Shown: positions 1 through 7,107, counted from the first letter of the stretch. The stretch is 11,000 bases of DNA from an uncultured Anaerolineae bacterium (GCA_937893815.1 CALCSH010000120.1:1-11000); one strand, 5' to 3'. A program made the numbers and translations. Notes: a model not told the origin generated them from the letters alone.

Positions 1-482
1 GCGGCGTCGCTGGCCCCATCGGTGAGGAAGATATGCTCCGGGTTGGCGCTCAGCTCGCCGGTATGACCATCGCGCTGGTCAATGAATTTGGCAATCGCCT
101 CACGGATGAAGGCAAACCCCTTACTCTCCGTATAGGCGCCCATGCCAACGCCAGTTTTAGCGAGAATTTCTTCGCTGATCGAAAGCACATACTCCGATAT
201 GAAATCCGAATCTTTCAAAGTACTTATGGGGGATTCTTCGAATAACTCTTTGATCTGACGTTCGCGCGCAATTTTTGAGGGTTCCTCCACCAAACTGAGT
301 ACCTGACGGTAATAGGTCAGCGGCGACTGCCCTAATGCTTGCGGATTACCAATATTACAGGGGATGATATTTTGCCCCTGTTGTTGCATTGTCGCGGCGC
401 GCTGTGGAATTGGCCCGCGCACAGCGTATTCCATCTCAAGGATATTGCGATTGACGATAACCGGTGGTTGTGACGTACTCAT
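1..482 (-). CDS. Alanine aminotransferase, eukaryotic GPT-like (5' part only)
   Basis: I translated this gene by hand on the minus strand from the ATG at 482-480; it runs off the left edge, so about 160 N-terminal residues are visible. It should be a PLP-dependent fold-type I aminotransferase interconverting alanine/2-oxoglutarate and pyruvate/glutamate in the cytoplasm. The match is to the animal/plant alanine aminotransferase (GPT) branch: EYAVRGPI near residue 18, a NIGNPQALGQSPLTYYRQVL segment near residue 45, GAYTESKGFAFIREAIAKFI near residue 113, and HIFLTDGASDA at the cut edge. The catalytic lysine lies outside the window. The start is supported by GAGGAG (complement of 491-496), 8 bases upstream of ATG. 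The gene is divergent from the two-component genes. Family assignment is confident; substrate is inferred. Confidence 0.85.
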   Translation of the reverse strand, partial: MSTSQPPVIVNRNILEMEYAVRGPIPQRAATMQQQGQNIIPCNIGNPQALGQSPLTYYRQVLSLVEEPSKIARERQIKELFEESPISTLKDSDFISEYVLSISEEILAKTGVGMGAYTESKGFAFIREAIAKFIDQRDGHTGELSANPEHIFLTDGASDA

Positions 483-700
483 AAAAAAGACTCCTCATCG
501 AAAGCGAATGGTTTCACAGGCATAAGTATACTTGATGCAATGATGTATTGTCGCCAGCATTCAACCCTGAAAATTCATCAGATTTACATACCGTCTTCAC
601 AGGATTTGCACATCCATGCGATATGCTGTACTTTGGTGCGTTATAATCAACCATTAACAAACCTTCAACTTTCTAACATGTAAACTTTCAACCCCCTGCC
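483..700. promoter_or_regulatory. Divergent intergenic region with candidate promoters
   Basis: This 218-bp spacer separates the minus-strand aminotransferase from the plus-strand response regulator, so it should carry both promoters. On the minus strand, GCGACA (complement of 549-554) and TATACT (complement of 525-530) are 18 bp apart, a weak sigma70-like match. On the plus strand, TATAAT at 642-647 is a perfect -10 hexamer, but I find no convincing -35 at the right distance. From 662 the spacer is filled by a repeat arm that runs almost to the regulator's start codon. No ORF here deserves annotation. Confidence 0.35.
662..696. repeat. Single-arm 7-8 base repeat before the response regulator
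   Basis: The spacer reads as tandem units CCTTCAA, CTTTCTAA, CATGTAAA, CTTTCAA, then CCCCC. These resemble the right-hand arms of the spacer repeats at 8624-8639, 9113-9131 and 10695-10729 (consensus roughly C-Y-T-G-N-N-A-A, ending in CCC). Here no matching left arm is visible. The arm ends only a few bases before the ATG at 701 and leaves no room for a Shine-Dalgarno sequence. Confidence 0.55.
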
Positions 701-1405
701 ATGCCCAAAATTCTGATTATCGAAGACGAACCCGAACTGGTCAAAGTGCTGCGCTCCTATTTGGAAAAATCCAACTTTGAAGTGATTAGCGCTTACCGCG
801 GCGATAGCGGCCTGACGGCCTGGGAGCAGCAGAAGCCCGATCTGGTGCTGCTTGACCTCAACTTGCCCGGCATGGACGGCCTGGATGTGGCGCGCGAAAT
901 TCGTCGTAAAGCGGATACGCCCATCATTATGCTGACCGCCCGCGTCGAAGAGATGGATCAACTCATCGGGCTGGAGTTGGGCGCCGATGATTACATCACC
1001 AAACCCTACTCGCCGCGTTTGGTGGTCGCCAAGGTTCGGGCAGTGCTGCGCCGCTCGGCAATAGAACCCACCCCGAGCCAGGTGTTGAACGTCGCCGATT
1101 TGGAGATTGATCTCGATGCGCATACCATTCATCAGGCCGGAAATCCCATCGAACTGACCCCCACCGAATTTGATCTACTGGCGGCCCTGGCTGCCCAACC
1201 GGGACGCGCCTTCTCGCGTATGCAATTGCTCGAAGCTTCGCAGGGCGCGGCCTACGAAGGCTACGAACGCACCATCGATGCCCATATCAAAAACCTGCGC
1301 GCTAAGCTGGAACCCGACCCCAAAACCCCTCGCTATATCGAAACAGTCTTCGGGGTGGGGTATCGTTTTTCGCGAAAGGAGCAGGAAGTAGGAAGTAGGA
1401 AGTAA
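701..1405 (+). CDS. OmpR/PhoB-family response regulator
   Basis: This 234-residue DNA-binding response regulator is almost certainly the partner of the kinase that follows at 1450. Residues 1-118 form the receiver domain: acidic pocket E8-D9-E10, phospho-acceptor D52 in LLDLNLPGMDG, T79, and K101 in the TKP motif. Residues ~128-226 form a winged helix of the OmpR/PhoB type, with LTPTEFDLL, the recognition-helix segment RTIDAHIKNLRAKL, and the terminal hairpin FGVGYRF. The start codon has no Shine-Dalgarno sequence; it follows a repeat arm directly. The last residues (about EQEVGSRK) and the stop codon are encoded by a 7-base tandem repeat, so the natural C-terminus was probably nearer GYRFSRK. 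The stimulus cannot be told from sequence. The family call is firm. Confidence 0.95.
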   Translation: MPKILIIEDEPELVKVLRSYLEKSNFEVISAYRGDSGLTAWEQQKPDLVLLDLNLPGMDGLDVAREIRRKADTPIIMLTARVEEMDQLIGLELGADDYITKPYSPRLVVAKVRAVLRRSAIEPTPSQVLNVADLEIDLDAHTIHQAGNPIELTPTEFDLLAALAAQPGRAFSRMQLLEASQGAAYEGYERTIDAHIKNLRAKLEPDPKTPRYIETVFGVGYRFSRKEQEVGSRK

Positions 1406-1438
1406 CACACCTGCTCCCTACTCCTTACTCCCTACTTC
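1378..1438. repeat. Heptamer inverted-arm repeat between regulator and kinase genes
   Basis: The left arm is four 7-base units (GGAGCAG, GAAGTAG, GAAGTAG, GAAGTAA) at 1378-1405. A 5-base loop follows at 1406-1410. The right arm is CTGCTCC, CTACTCC, TTACTCC, CTACTTC at 1411-1438, the reverse complement of the same unit type. The first left unit is a perfect complement of the first right unit, and several other pairings are possible. The left arm is coding and contains the TAA stop of the regulator (1403-1405); the right arm ends just before the CCCCCTGCC that precedes the kinase ATG. Confidence 0.85.
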
Positions 1439-1449
1439 ATCCCCCTGCC

Positions 1450-2829
1450 ATGCGACTGCGCCTCATTCTCTCCTACGCCCTCGTAATTCTCATCACCTCG
1501 CTCAGCCTGGTGGTGATTGTGCGCATGAATACCGCTGAGGCCGTGCGCAATTTTATGTTTCGCGGCGGGGCAGCGGGAGTCACTCCATTGGTGGATGAAC
1601 TCGAAAGCTATTATCAGGAATTTGGTAGCTGGCAGGGAGTCGACAAAATCATCAGCACTACGCAGCATGGCAGCAATGGCCGCGGCGCTGGGAGCGGGCA
1701 ACAAGGCGCCGGGAACAATTCCAGCGGCAGTAACCAGAGTCAGCGGTTGCGCTTGCTGGATCCTAACGGCACAGTGGTCTTCGATACCGATGGCACCTGG
1801 GCCAATGAAACCGCCACCAACGATGAAATGCAGCGTGCAATCCCATTGCATCACAACAATCAGACCATTGGCTATTTACTGACCGACGGAGGGGCACAGT
1901 TCACAACAGATAATGAAACCCAGCTCGTTGAGCAGCTCAACCGCGCCGCACTCATAGCGGCTTTGATCGCAGGCGGCGCAGCCCTGTTGCTGGCTCTGTT
2001 GCTGGCGCATAGTCTGTTGCGCCCGGTGGGTGATCTCACCCACGCCGCCGCCGAAATGGCTGATGGCGATTTAAGTCAGCGCGTGGAATTGCAGGGCGCT
2101 GGTGAATGGGTCACCCTGGGGCAGGCGTTTAATCATATGGCATTCTCGCTCGAACAAGCCGAAGATCGCCGCCGTTCCCTCACCGCCGACATTGCCCATG
2201 AACTGCGCACCCCGCTGGCCGTGCAGCGCGCCCACCTAGAAGCCTTGCAAGACGGCATCTATGATCTGACACAGGAAAACTTGCTGCCCATCGAGGCGCA
2301 AACGCATATTCTCACCCGTTTGGTGGATGATTTAAGAACCCTGGCTCTGGCGGATTCTGGTCAATTGGCTATGGAATGTGTCCCGGTGGATTTCTCTGCC
2401 CTGGTCGAGCGTGTGGTGAATCGTTTCCAGCCACAGGCGAGCGCGCAGCAAAGCGAGTTAGTGCTTGCCATCGCGGCGGATTCCGTGAATCTCTCCGTTG
2501 ACCCGCAGCGGATTGAGCAAATACTCAATAATTTACTGAGCAATGCCCTGCGCTACGCCGCCGGGGGCAGCATCCGCGTGAGATTGGCACACACCCCCGA
2601 GCGAGTAACGCTTAGTGTTCATGATAGTGGCGCTGGCATTCCCGAAGAGGCACTACCGCAGCTCTTCGATCGCTTCTTCAAGGCCGATAAATCCCGTCGT
2701 AGCCAGTATGGCTCCACCGGGCTGGGGCTTTCGATTGCCCGTAAGCTGGCCCAGGCTCATGGCGGCGATTTAACAGCCGCTAATCATCCGCAAGGTGGAG
2801 CATTATTCACATTGGAATTGCCGCTTTAG
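1450..2829 (+). CDS. Membrane-bound HAMP sensor histidine kinase
   Basis: This 459-residue inner-membrane kinase should phosphorylate the regulator encoded just upstream. A transmembrane helix covers residues ~4-25, and an extracytoplasmic sensor region ~26-165 contains a Gly/Ser/Asn/Gln-rich stretch (~73-98). A second helix covers ~167-188, followed by a HAMP linker starting RPVGDLTHAA (~191-240). The HisKA domain has H250 in DIAHELRTPL. The HATPase domain has the N box around N361-N365 (NNLLSNALRYA), G1 box DSGAGIP (392-398), F box LFDRFFK (405-411) and G2 box GSTGLGLSIA (421-430). All catalytic motifs are intact. The architecture resembles BaeS-like kinases, but the sensor region suggests no ligand. 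The ATG has no Shine-Dalgarno sequence and shares its CCCCCTGCC leader with the upstream gene. Confidence 0.95.
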   Translation: MRLRLILSYALVILITSLSLVVIVRMNTAEAVRNFMFRGGAAGVTPLVDELESYYQEFGSWQGVDKIISTTQHGSNGRGAGSGQQGAGNNSSGSNQSQRLRLLDPNGTVVFDTDGTWANETATNDEMQRAIPLHHNNQTIGYLLTDGGAQFTTDNETQLVEQLNRAALIAALIAGGAALLLALLLAHSLLRPVGDLTHAAAEMADGDLSQRVELQGAGEWVTLGQAFNHMAFSLEQAEDRRRSLTADIAHELRTPLAVQRAHLEALQDGIYDLTQENLLPIEAQTHILTRLVDDLRTLALADSGQLAMECVPVDFSALVERVVNRFQPQASAQQSELVLAIAADSVNLSVDPQRIEQILNNLLSNALRYAAGGSIRVRLAHTPERVTLSVHDSGAGIPEEALPQLFDRFFKADKSRRSQYGSTGLGLSIARKLAQAHGGDLTAANHPQGGALFTLELPL

Positions 2830-2832
2830 GGG

Positions 2833-2881
2833 TACAATATGGGACGTATGTCATTATTTATAGCAAACTGGAGTGCAATAC
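2833..2881 (+). promoter_or_regulatory. Possible -10 hexamer and ribosome-binding site of serA
   Basis: TACAAT at 2833-2838, just after the kinase stop, resembles a -10 box, but only a poor -35 (TTGGAA, 2812-2817, 15-bp spacing) precedes it. GGAG at 2870-2873 lies 8 bases before the ATG at 2882. It overlaps the alternative GTG at 2873, which argues for the ATG as the true start. Confidence 0.35.
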
Positions 2882-3823
2882 ATGTTCCCTTTCAAAGTCA
2901 TAATATCTGATAAATTAGATACCCGCGGCGTAGAAATTTTACAAGCCGCGGCAGATGTAACTAATCAACCCGGCATTACTTCCGAAGAATTACTGCAGGT
3001 CATCGGTGAGTACGATGCCCTGGTCGTACGCGGCCGCACCAAAGTCACTGCGGCGGTGATTGCGGCTGGCAAAAACCTGAAAGTCGTCGGGCGCGCCGGT
3101 GTCGGCGTTGATAATATTGATCTCGCCGCCGCGCAATCGGGCGGTGTCTTGGTGGTTAACTCGCCCACGGCGACCTCAATTGCTGTAGCCGAACATGCTC
3201 TGGCGATGATGCTGGCTTTGGTGCGCCATTTGCCACGCGCCGACCATGCCATGAAATCGGGCCGTTGGGAAAAGAAAATTCTGATGGGCACTGAATTATC
3301 CGGTAAAACTTTGGGCGTGATCGGCCTGGGGAATATTGGCGCCGCCGTTGCACAACGCGCCGCCGCCTTCGGTATGCAAATTCTGGCCTTTGACCCGGTG
3401 TTCTCGGATGAACAGATTCAACAACGCGGTGCAGAACCGGTACAACTCTCGGAGATATATGCCCGCTGCGAGATCATCACCCTGCATGTGCCACTGACAC
3501 CTCAAACCCGAAACCTGATCAATGGGCAAGTATTTGCGCAGATGAAGCGCGGCGTGAAATTAGTTTGCACTGCCCGCGGTGGCATTATTGATGAGACCGC
3601 GCTGCTCTCGGCATTGGAAACAGGCCAGGTAGCCGGGGCTGCACTGGATGTTTTTGCCGAAGAACCCCCCGGATTGACGGCATTGGTGGCGCACCCGCAG
3701 GTGATCGCCGCACCGCACCTCGGCGCGCAGACGGAGGAAGCTCAAACCCGCGCGGCGATGGACATCGCCGGTGAAATTCTGGCCGCACTAAAAGGTGAAC
3801 CCCTGCGCTGGAAAATTGTATAA
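2882..3823 (+). CDS. serA: D-3-phosphoglycerate dehydrogenase, short form (SerA-like)
   Basis: This 313-residue cytoplasmic D-2-hydroxyacid dehydrogenase most likely oxidises 3-phosphoglycerate to 3-phosphohydroxypyruvate with NAD, the first step to phosphoserine and serine. The substrate-binding GRAGVGVDNID is at 70-80, followed by NSPTATSIAVAEHALAMML. The Rossmann motif VIGLGNIG is at 146-153. The catalytic triad is R232 (ARGGIID), E261 (AEEPPG) and H279 (PHLGAQTEEAQ); the TEEAQ ending is typical of SerA. The protein stops right after the catalytic fold, so it lacks the C-terminal ACT domain that gives serine feedback in longer SerA proteins. I chose ATG 2882 over an upstream GTG at 2873 because GGAG (2870-2873) is well spaced for it. 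A related 2-hydroxyacid dehydrogenase is possible but less likely. Confidence 0.85.
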   Translation: MFPFKVIISDKLDTRGVEILQAAADVTNQPGITSEELLQVIGEYDALVVRGRTKVTAAVIAAGKNLKVVGRAGVGVDNIDLAAAQSGGVLVVNSPTATSIAVAEHALAMMLALVRHLPRADHAMKSGRWEKKILMGTELSGKTLGVIGLGNIGAAVAQRAAAFGMQILAFDPVFSDEQIQQRGAEPVQLSEIYARCEIITLHVPLTPQTRNLINGQVFAQMKRGVKLVCTARGGIIDETALLSALETGQVAGAALDVFAEEPPGLTALVAHPQVIAAPHLGAQTEEAQTRAAMDIAGEILAALKGEPLRWKIV

Positions 3824-3876
3824 AAGGTACTCGCGTTACCACAAACGGGAAATTTTATAAAAGTGCTTAGGAATTC

Positions 3877-3944
3877 GGTAATCAGGGTGGCTCATGGCAG
3901 TTTCCTGATTGCCCAATCTCTAATCACCTGATTACCTGATTACC
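3877..3944. repeat. Inverted octamer repeat between serA and the peptidase gene
   Basis: The left arm GGTAATCAGG (3877-3886) is complementary to three downstream copies. CCTGATTGCC at 3904-3913 pairs with one G-T wobble, and CCTGATTACC at 3927-3936 and at 3935-3944 (overlapping) pair perfectly. The right side reads as 7-8 base units (CCTGATTG, CCCAATCT, CTAATCA, CCTGATTA, CCTGATTA). The left arm could pair with any of three partners, so several hairpins compete. Unlike some other spacers, an AAGGAG ribosome-binding site remains at 3952-3957 before the ATG at 3963. Confidence 0.8.
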
Positions 3945-3962
3945 ACCACATAAGGAGCCTTC

Positions 3963-5465
3963 ATGGAGAAAAAGTTAGCAAAATTCAAGCAGGATGTTGC
4001 GGAAATATTCGATATCTACGCTGCCGCAATGCTGCTCGAATGGGATCAGCAAGTCAATATGCCGCCGGGGGGCGCAGAGCAGCGCGGTAACCAGATGGCA
4101 ACGTTGCAGGGTCTTGTACACTCGAAAACCACTTCCAAGAAATTTGGCAAGCGTCTTGAAAAACTCAGCCAATACGCCGAAGAACTAGATCCCGATTCAG
4201 ACGATGCGCGTCTGATTCAAGTTACCCAACGCTTTTATGATACCTACGCCAAAGTATCACCGGAATATACGGCGAAATTCTACAAAACCGTGGCAATGGC
4301 CTACACTGCCTGGGAAGAAGCCCGCGCCGAATCTGATTTTGCAAAATTTCAACCCCATCTAGAAGAAATCGTTGATCTACGCCGCCAGTACGCCGAGTTT
4401 TTTGCGCCTTACGAACATGTCTATGATCCGCTATTGGATGTGTATGAACCCGATATGAAAACCGCCGAAGTGCAGGCGATTTTCGACACACTACGCCCCC
4501 AACAGGTGGAACTGCTCAAAGCGATAGCGGCACGCCCACAGGTCGACTCGTCGTTTTTGCATCTGGAATATGACGAGCAAAAACAATGGGATTTTGGCGT
4601 TGAAATCATCACGAAATACGGCTACGACTGGAAGCGCGGTCGCCAGGATAAATCGGCGCACCCCTTCACAACCGGCTTCAGCGTCAATGATGTGCGCATC
4701 ACCACCCGTGTGGACAAAAACTATCTCCCCTCGGCGCTGTTTGGCACGCTGCATGAATGCGGGCATGCGCTCTACGGCATGGGTCATAACCCGGTTTATG
4801 AACGCACCCCACTGGTCAATGGTGCTTCGATGGCGGTACACGAATCGCAATCGCGCACGTATGAGAATCTAGTTGGGCGTTCCATGCCTTTCTGGGAGCA
4901 TTTTTACCCGCGCCTGCAGGAGCTTTTCCCCGCGCAATTGGGCAATGTGAACCTGGGTACGTTCTACAAAGGCATTAACTATGTAGAACCTTCTCTGGTG
5001 CGCGTAGAAGCCGACGAAGCCACCTACAATCTGCATATTATGCTGCGCCTGGAGTTGGAAATTGCCTTGATGGAAGGCTCATTGGCAGTCAAGGATTTGC
5101 CCGAAGCCTGGAACAGTCGTATGGAAGAATATCTCGGTATCACACCGCCCAATGATGCCCAGGGAGTATTGCAAGATGTGCACTGGTCGAGTGGCTATTT
5201 TGGCTATTTCCCCACGTATGCTTTAGGGAATCTGGTGTCGACACAGTTGTGGGAAAAACTCAGCCAGGAAATGCCCGATATTGATGACCAAATGCGCCGT
5301 GGCGAATTTGCCAACCTCACCGAGTGGATGCGTTCCAATATCCATGTGCATGGCAAAAAATACAAACCCCAGGAATTAGTGCAACGCGTCACCGGCTCAA
5401 AGATTGACCCCGCACCGTATATGCGCTATCTCACCACGAAATACAGCGATATTTACGGTTTGTAA
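3963..5465 (+). CDS. M32-family metallocarboxypeptidase (carboxypeptidase Taq type)
   Basis: This 500-residue protein, the usual family length, is a cytoplasmic zinc (or cobalt) carboxypeptidase that removes single residues from peptide C-termini. The HEXXH motif is HECGH at 264-268, with ligands H264 and H268 and catalytic E265; the third ligand is E294 in the conserved HESQSR. Other M32 signatures are present: HPF (233-235), DVRITTR (243-249), RVEADEATYNLHI (~347-359) and GYFGYFPTYALGN (~411-423). No signal peptide is seen; the N-terminus is charged (MEKKLAKFKQD). AAGGAG at 3952-3957 fixes the ATG. The gene ends about 40 bases before a strong terminator, and its role is probably general peptide turnover. 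Confidence 0.95.
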   Translation: MEKKLAKFKQDVAEIFDIYAAAMLLEWDQQVNMPPGGAEQRGNQMATLQGLVHSKTTSKKFGKRLEKLSQYAEELDPDSDDARLIQVTQRFYDTYAKVSPEYTAKFYKTVAMAYTAWEEARAESDFAKFQPHLEEIVDLRRQYAEFFAPYEHVYDPLLDVYEPDMKTAEVQAIFDTLRPQQVELLKAIAARPQVDSSFLHLEYDEQKQWDFGVEIITKYGYDWKRGRQDKSAHPFTTGFSVNDVRITTRVDKNYLPSALFGTLHECGHALYGMGHNPVYERTPLVNGASMAVHESQSRTYENLVGRSMPFWEHFYPRLQELFPAQLGNVNLGTFYKGINYVEPSLVRVEADEATYNLHIMLRLELEIALMEGSLAVKDLPEAWNSRMEEYLGITPPNDAQGVLQDVHWSSGYFGYFPTYALGNLVSTQLWEKLSQEMPDIDDQMRRGEFANLTEWMRSNIHVHGKKYKPQELVQRVTGSKIDPAPYMRYLTTKYSDIYGL

Positions 5466-5467
5466 AA

Positions 5468-5499
5468 AGGTAGGGGGACTTGGTAAATCTACCCTACCT
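5468..5499. repeat. Short inverted repeat just after the peptidase stop codon
   Basis: AGGTAGGG at 5468-5475 is perfectly complementary to CCCTACCT at 5492-5499, separated by 16 bases. It starts two bases after the TAA stop, the same placement as the other spacer repeats, but it is followed by a separate intrinsic terminator. Confidence 0.6.
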
Positions 5500-5505
5500 G
5501 CAGAA

Positions 5506-5542
5506 AAACAGCCTCGGCGGAATTTTTCCGGGGCTGTTTTTT
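5506..5542 (+). terminator. Intrinsic terminator after the M32 peptidase gene
   Basis: The stem ACAGCCTCGG (5508-5517) pairs with CCGGGGCTGT (5528-5537): ten pairs including one U-G wobble, with a 10-base loop, followed by a T run at 5537-5542. A-rich bases on the 5' side mirror the T run, so it could also work for minus-strand transcripts. It closes the serA/peptidase transcription unit. Confidence 0.85.
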
Positions 5543-5661
5543 ATTGACGCATCATTGATGCGTAGCATTCCCCCTGTGGGGAGAGACATCTCCAGTTCCA
5601 CTTTGAAATTCTTCTTCATGGTAGAATCTTTTTCATTGGGATTAAATTCCTCTACCTCTTC
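5543..5661. other. Non-coding spacer with a short perfect palindrome
   Basis: This AT-rich stretch between the terminator and the mobile element has no convincing gene. It holds the perfect palindrome ACGCATCA-T-TGATGCGT at 5547-5563, which may be an operator or simply part of the terminator region. A minus-strand reading frame with an internal ATG at 5619-5617 crosses it, but that frame runs through the terminator and has no ribosome-binding site. Confidence 0.3.
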
Positions 5662-5669
5662 AAAACCAT

Positions 5670-5778
5670 GGGTCTCTGAGATTTCGCACGGTAAAGCCCA
5701 GATTTGGGGGTGTGGCGGGTGTTTCACACCCGCCACACCCCCAAATCTGGGAACATCCACGCAAAGTCTCAAAGAGCC
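5670..5778 (+). mobile_element. Palindromic miniature transposable element, copy 1
   Basis: This 109-bp element is the same as the one at 7446-7554 apart from one base (A at 5755, C in the other copy). Its ends are inverted repeats: GGGTCTCTGAGA at the left against GGCTCTTTGAGA read inward from the right, 16 of 22 bases matching without gaps. The centre is a perfect 26-bp hairpin (5697-5722 with 5726-5751, loop TTC). It is flanked by the near-identical 8-mers AAAACCAT (5662-5669) and AAAACTAT (5779-5786), as expected for a duplicated target site. No ORF fits inside, so it must be moved by a transposase elsewhere. The end sequence and 8-bp AT-rich duplication recall the ISL3 family; that link is inference. 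It sits 40 bp upstream of the receiver gene. Confidence 0.8.
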
Positions 5779-5818
5779 AAAACTATTTGCAGTATCTAAA
5801 TTATTTGAGGTTGACTCT

Positions 5819-6181
5819 ATGGCACGTATCCTTTTTGTCGATGACGATCAACTGACCCTCGAAACCTATGAGAAAATAGTTTCTTATTTTGGACATCAAG
5901 CTGTTTTGGCCGATTGCGGGATGAGTGCTTTAGAAATGGCGCGCCAAAAATCGGTCGATTTGATTATTATCGATCGCCAACTGCCAGATATGGATGGCTT
6001 TGAATTGCTCAAACGATTGCGGGCCAGTGAGACTGTGCTGAAAATTCCCATGATCATGGTTTCAGCCAGCCATGACATTTTCACCGAGCGAGCGCTTTCT
6101 TCTGGTGCATTGGCTTACTACTCGAAGCCGTTACTGACCAACCAGCTTCTTGGGATCATCGAAGAATATACAACGAGTTAG
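5819..6181 (+). CDS. Stand-alone receiver-domain response regulator
   Basis: This 120-residue protein consists of a CheY-like receiver domain only, with no output domain. It shows acidic pocket D8-D9-D10, phospho-acceptor D52 in IIDRQLPDMDG, S82 in the Thr/Ser position and K103 in YSKP, so it should be phosphorylatable. The reading frame is open upstream to 5480, but that part is translated repeat and terminator sequence. ATG 5819 is the start because receiver homology begins at MARILFVDDD and GAGG at 5807-5810 lies 8 bases before it. The lipoprotein gene begins 2 bases after its stop, so the two are probably cotranscribed. Its kinase is not adjacent; it may act in a phosphorelay or by protein-protein contact. 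The mobile element 40 bp upstream may have altered its promoter. Confidence 0.92.
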   Translation: MARILFVDDDQLTLETYEKIVSYFGHQAVLADCGMSALEMARQKSVDLIIIDRQLPDMDGFELLKRLRASETVLKIPMIMVSASHDIFTERALSSGALAYYSKPLLTNQLLGIIEEYTTS

Positions 6182-6183
6182 TT

Positions 6184-7098
6184 ATGCTCCGAAACCTGTT
6201 GCTGGTGTTTGCTGTATTGTTGATATTGAGTGCTTGTCAAGTGGGGGGGCCATCGTCACTGCCTACGTTAATCCCCAAGGAGTACTTGCCCACGGTCATC
6301 GCTCTGACGGCCGAAGCGCTGCCCACGCTCACCCCGCCCCCCACGCAGGAAGTGCCCCAGCCGACGCTGACTTTTACACCCACGGTCGAAATTCCAACGC
6401 TGGCTGTAGAAACCTCCCTTCCAGATGTTGTGATTCAAATTCCTGAAGCCGCTATTCAAATTGTCCGGCCTGGACCGCTTTCGAAAATTGTATCGCCAAC
6501 GCTGCTATCGATTTATGTGATTCCGGGCGCAGAAAGGCGCGCCACAGCTGAATTGTGGGGCGAAGATGGCCGCCTGATTTATCGCCAGATATTTACCTTC
6601 ATCACCGTCAACAAACATGCTCAAATATATAAAGAAATCGGTTTTGAAACCGCGGGTGTGGCTGAAACCGGACGGCTGGTTGTGCGCTCATTGGATGAAT
6701 ATGGGCGGGTGATCGCATTATCTTCTGTGCCACTTATGCTAATGGCCTCCGGCGAAGAAGATATATTCTTTATCAATGATGTGATGACTCCGATATTAAT
6801 CCAATATCCATTGGAAAATGTATTGGTACAGGGGAATAGCCTGAGTGTCTCTGGGCTGGCTCGCACAGGGAATGACGAGCCTCTGCTGGTAGAACTGATT
6901 GCTGCCGATGGGCGCGTGCTTGGCTCGCGGCTGGCTGGCTTTAGCTCCTTTGAAGCGGGTGCACACAATCCTTTTAGCGTTGATGTTCCTTTTGGGGTGG
7001 ACGCGCCAACCTGGACGCGGGTGACCGTCTCCGAGCGCAGTGGGGATGAAATCTCCCCGTTGAATATCTCCTCGTTGGAAGTTTTGCTCAGTCCGTAG
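6184..7098 (+). CDS. Secreted lipoprotein with Pro/Thr-rich linker and beta-rich domains
   Basis: The N-terminus is a lipoprotein signal: MLRN, a hydrophobic core, and lipobox LSAC with C18 as the acylation site. Residues ~27-75 form a Pro/Thr-rich linker (PTLTPPPT, TLTFTPTVEIPTL), common in extracellular proteins of Chloroflexota. Two stretches then share a pattern of a P-x-x-x-x-I/V-V start, a hydrophobic beta strand and E/D-DGR-(L/V)-(I/L): ~94-135 (ending EDGRLIYRQ) and ~206-250 (ending ADGRVLGSR). I read them as repeated Ig-like beta-sandwich domains resembling the Gmad2 type, by inference only. No catalytic motif is seen. It starts 2 bases after the receiver gene stop, suggesting an operon. 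The protein should sit outside the cell, attached to the membrane, but its function is unknown. Confidence 0.85.
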   Translation: MLRNLLLVFAVLLILSACQVGGPSSLPTLIPKEYLPTVIALTAEALPTLTPPPTQEVPQPTLTFTPTVEIPTLAVETSLPDVVIQIPEAAIQIVRPGPLSKIVSPTLLSIYVIPGAERRATAELWGEDGRLIYRQIFTFITVNKHAQIYKEIGFETAGVAETGRLVVRSLDEYGRVIALSSVPLMLMASGEEDIFFINDVMTPILIQYPLENVLVQGNSLSVSGLARTGNDEPLLVELIAADGRVLGSRLAGFSSFEAGAHNPFSVDVPFGVDAPTWTRVTVSERSGDEISPLNISSLEVLLSP

Positions 7099-7107
7099 TA
7101 TCCAGGC

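Noticed and set aside
2873..2881. GTG start of serA at 2873
   Set aside because: It overlaps the GGAG that is correctly spaced for ATG 2882.
5494..5772. Minus-strand 92-residue frame with the plausible-looking part MKKNFKVELEMSLPTGG
   Set aside because: It runs through the intrinsic terminator and the mobile element, has no ribosome-binding site and matches no family I know; the part outside repeats is too short to judge.
5480..5818. N-terminal extension of the receiver gene (open frame from 5480)
   Set aside because: It is translated terminator, palindrome and mobile-element sequence; receiver homology and a GAGG ribosome site both point to ATG 5819.
6150..6446. 98-residue frame overlapping the receiver and lipoprotein genes
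   Set aside because: It is a shadow frame; the lipoprotein with its signal peptide and lipobox is clearly the real gene.
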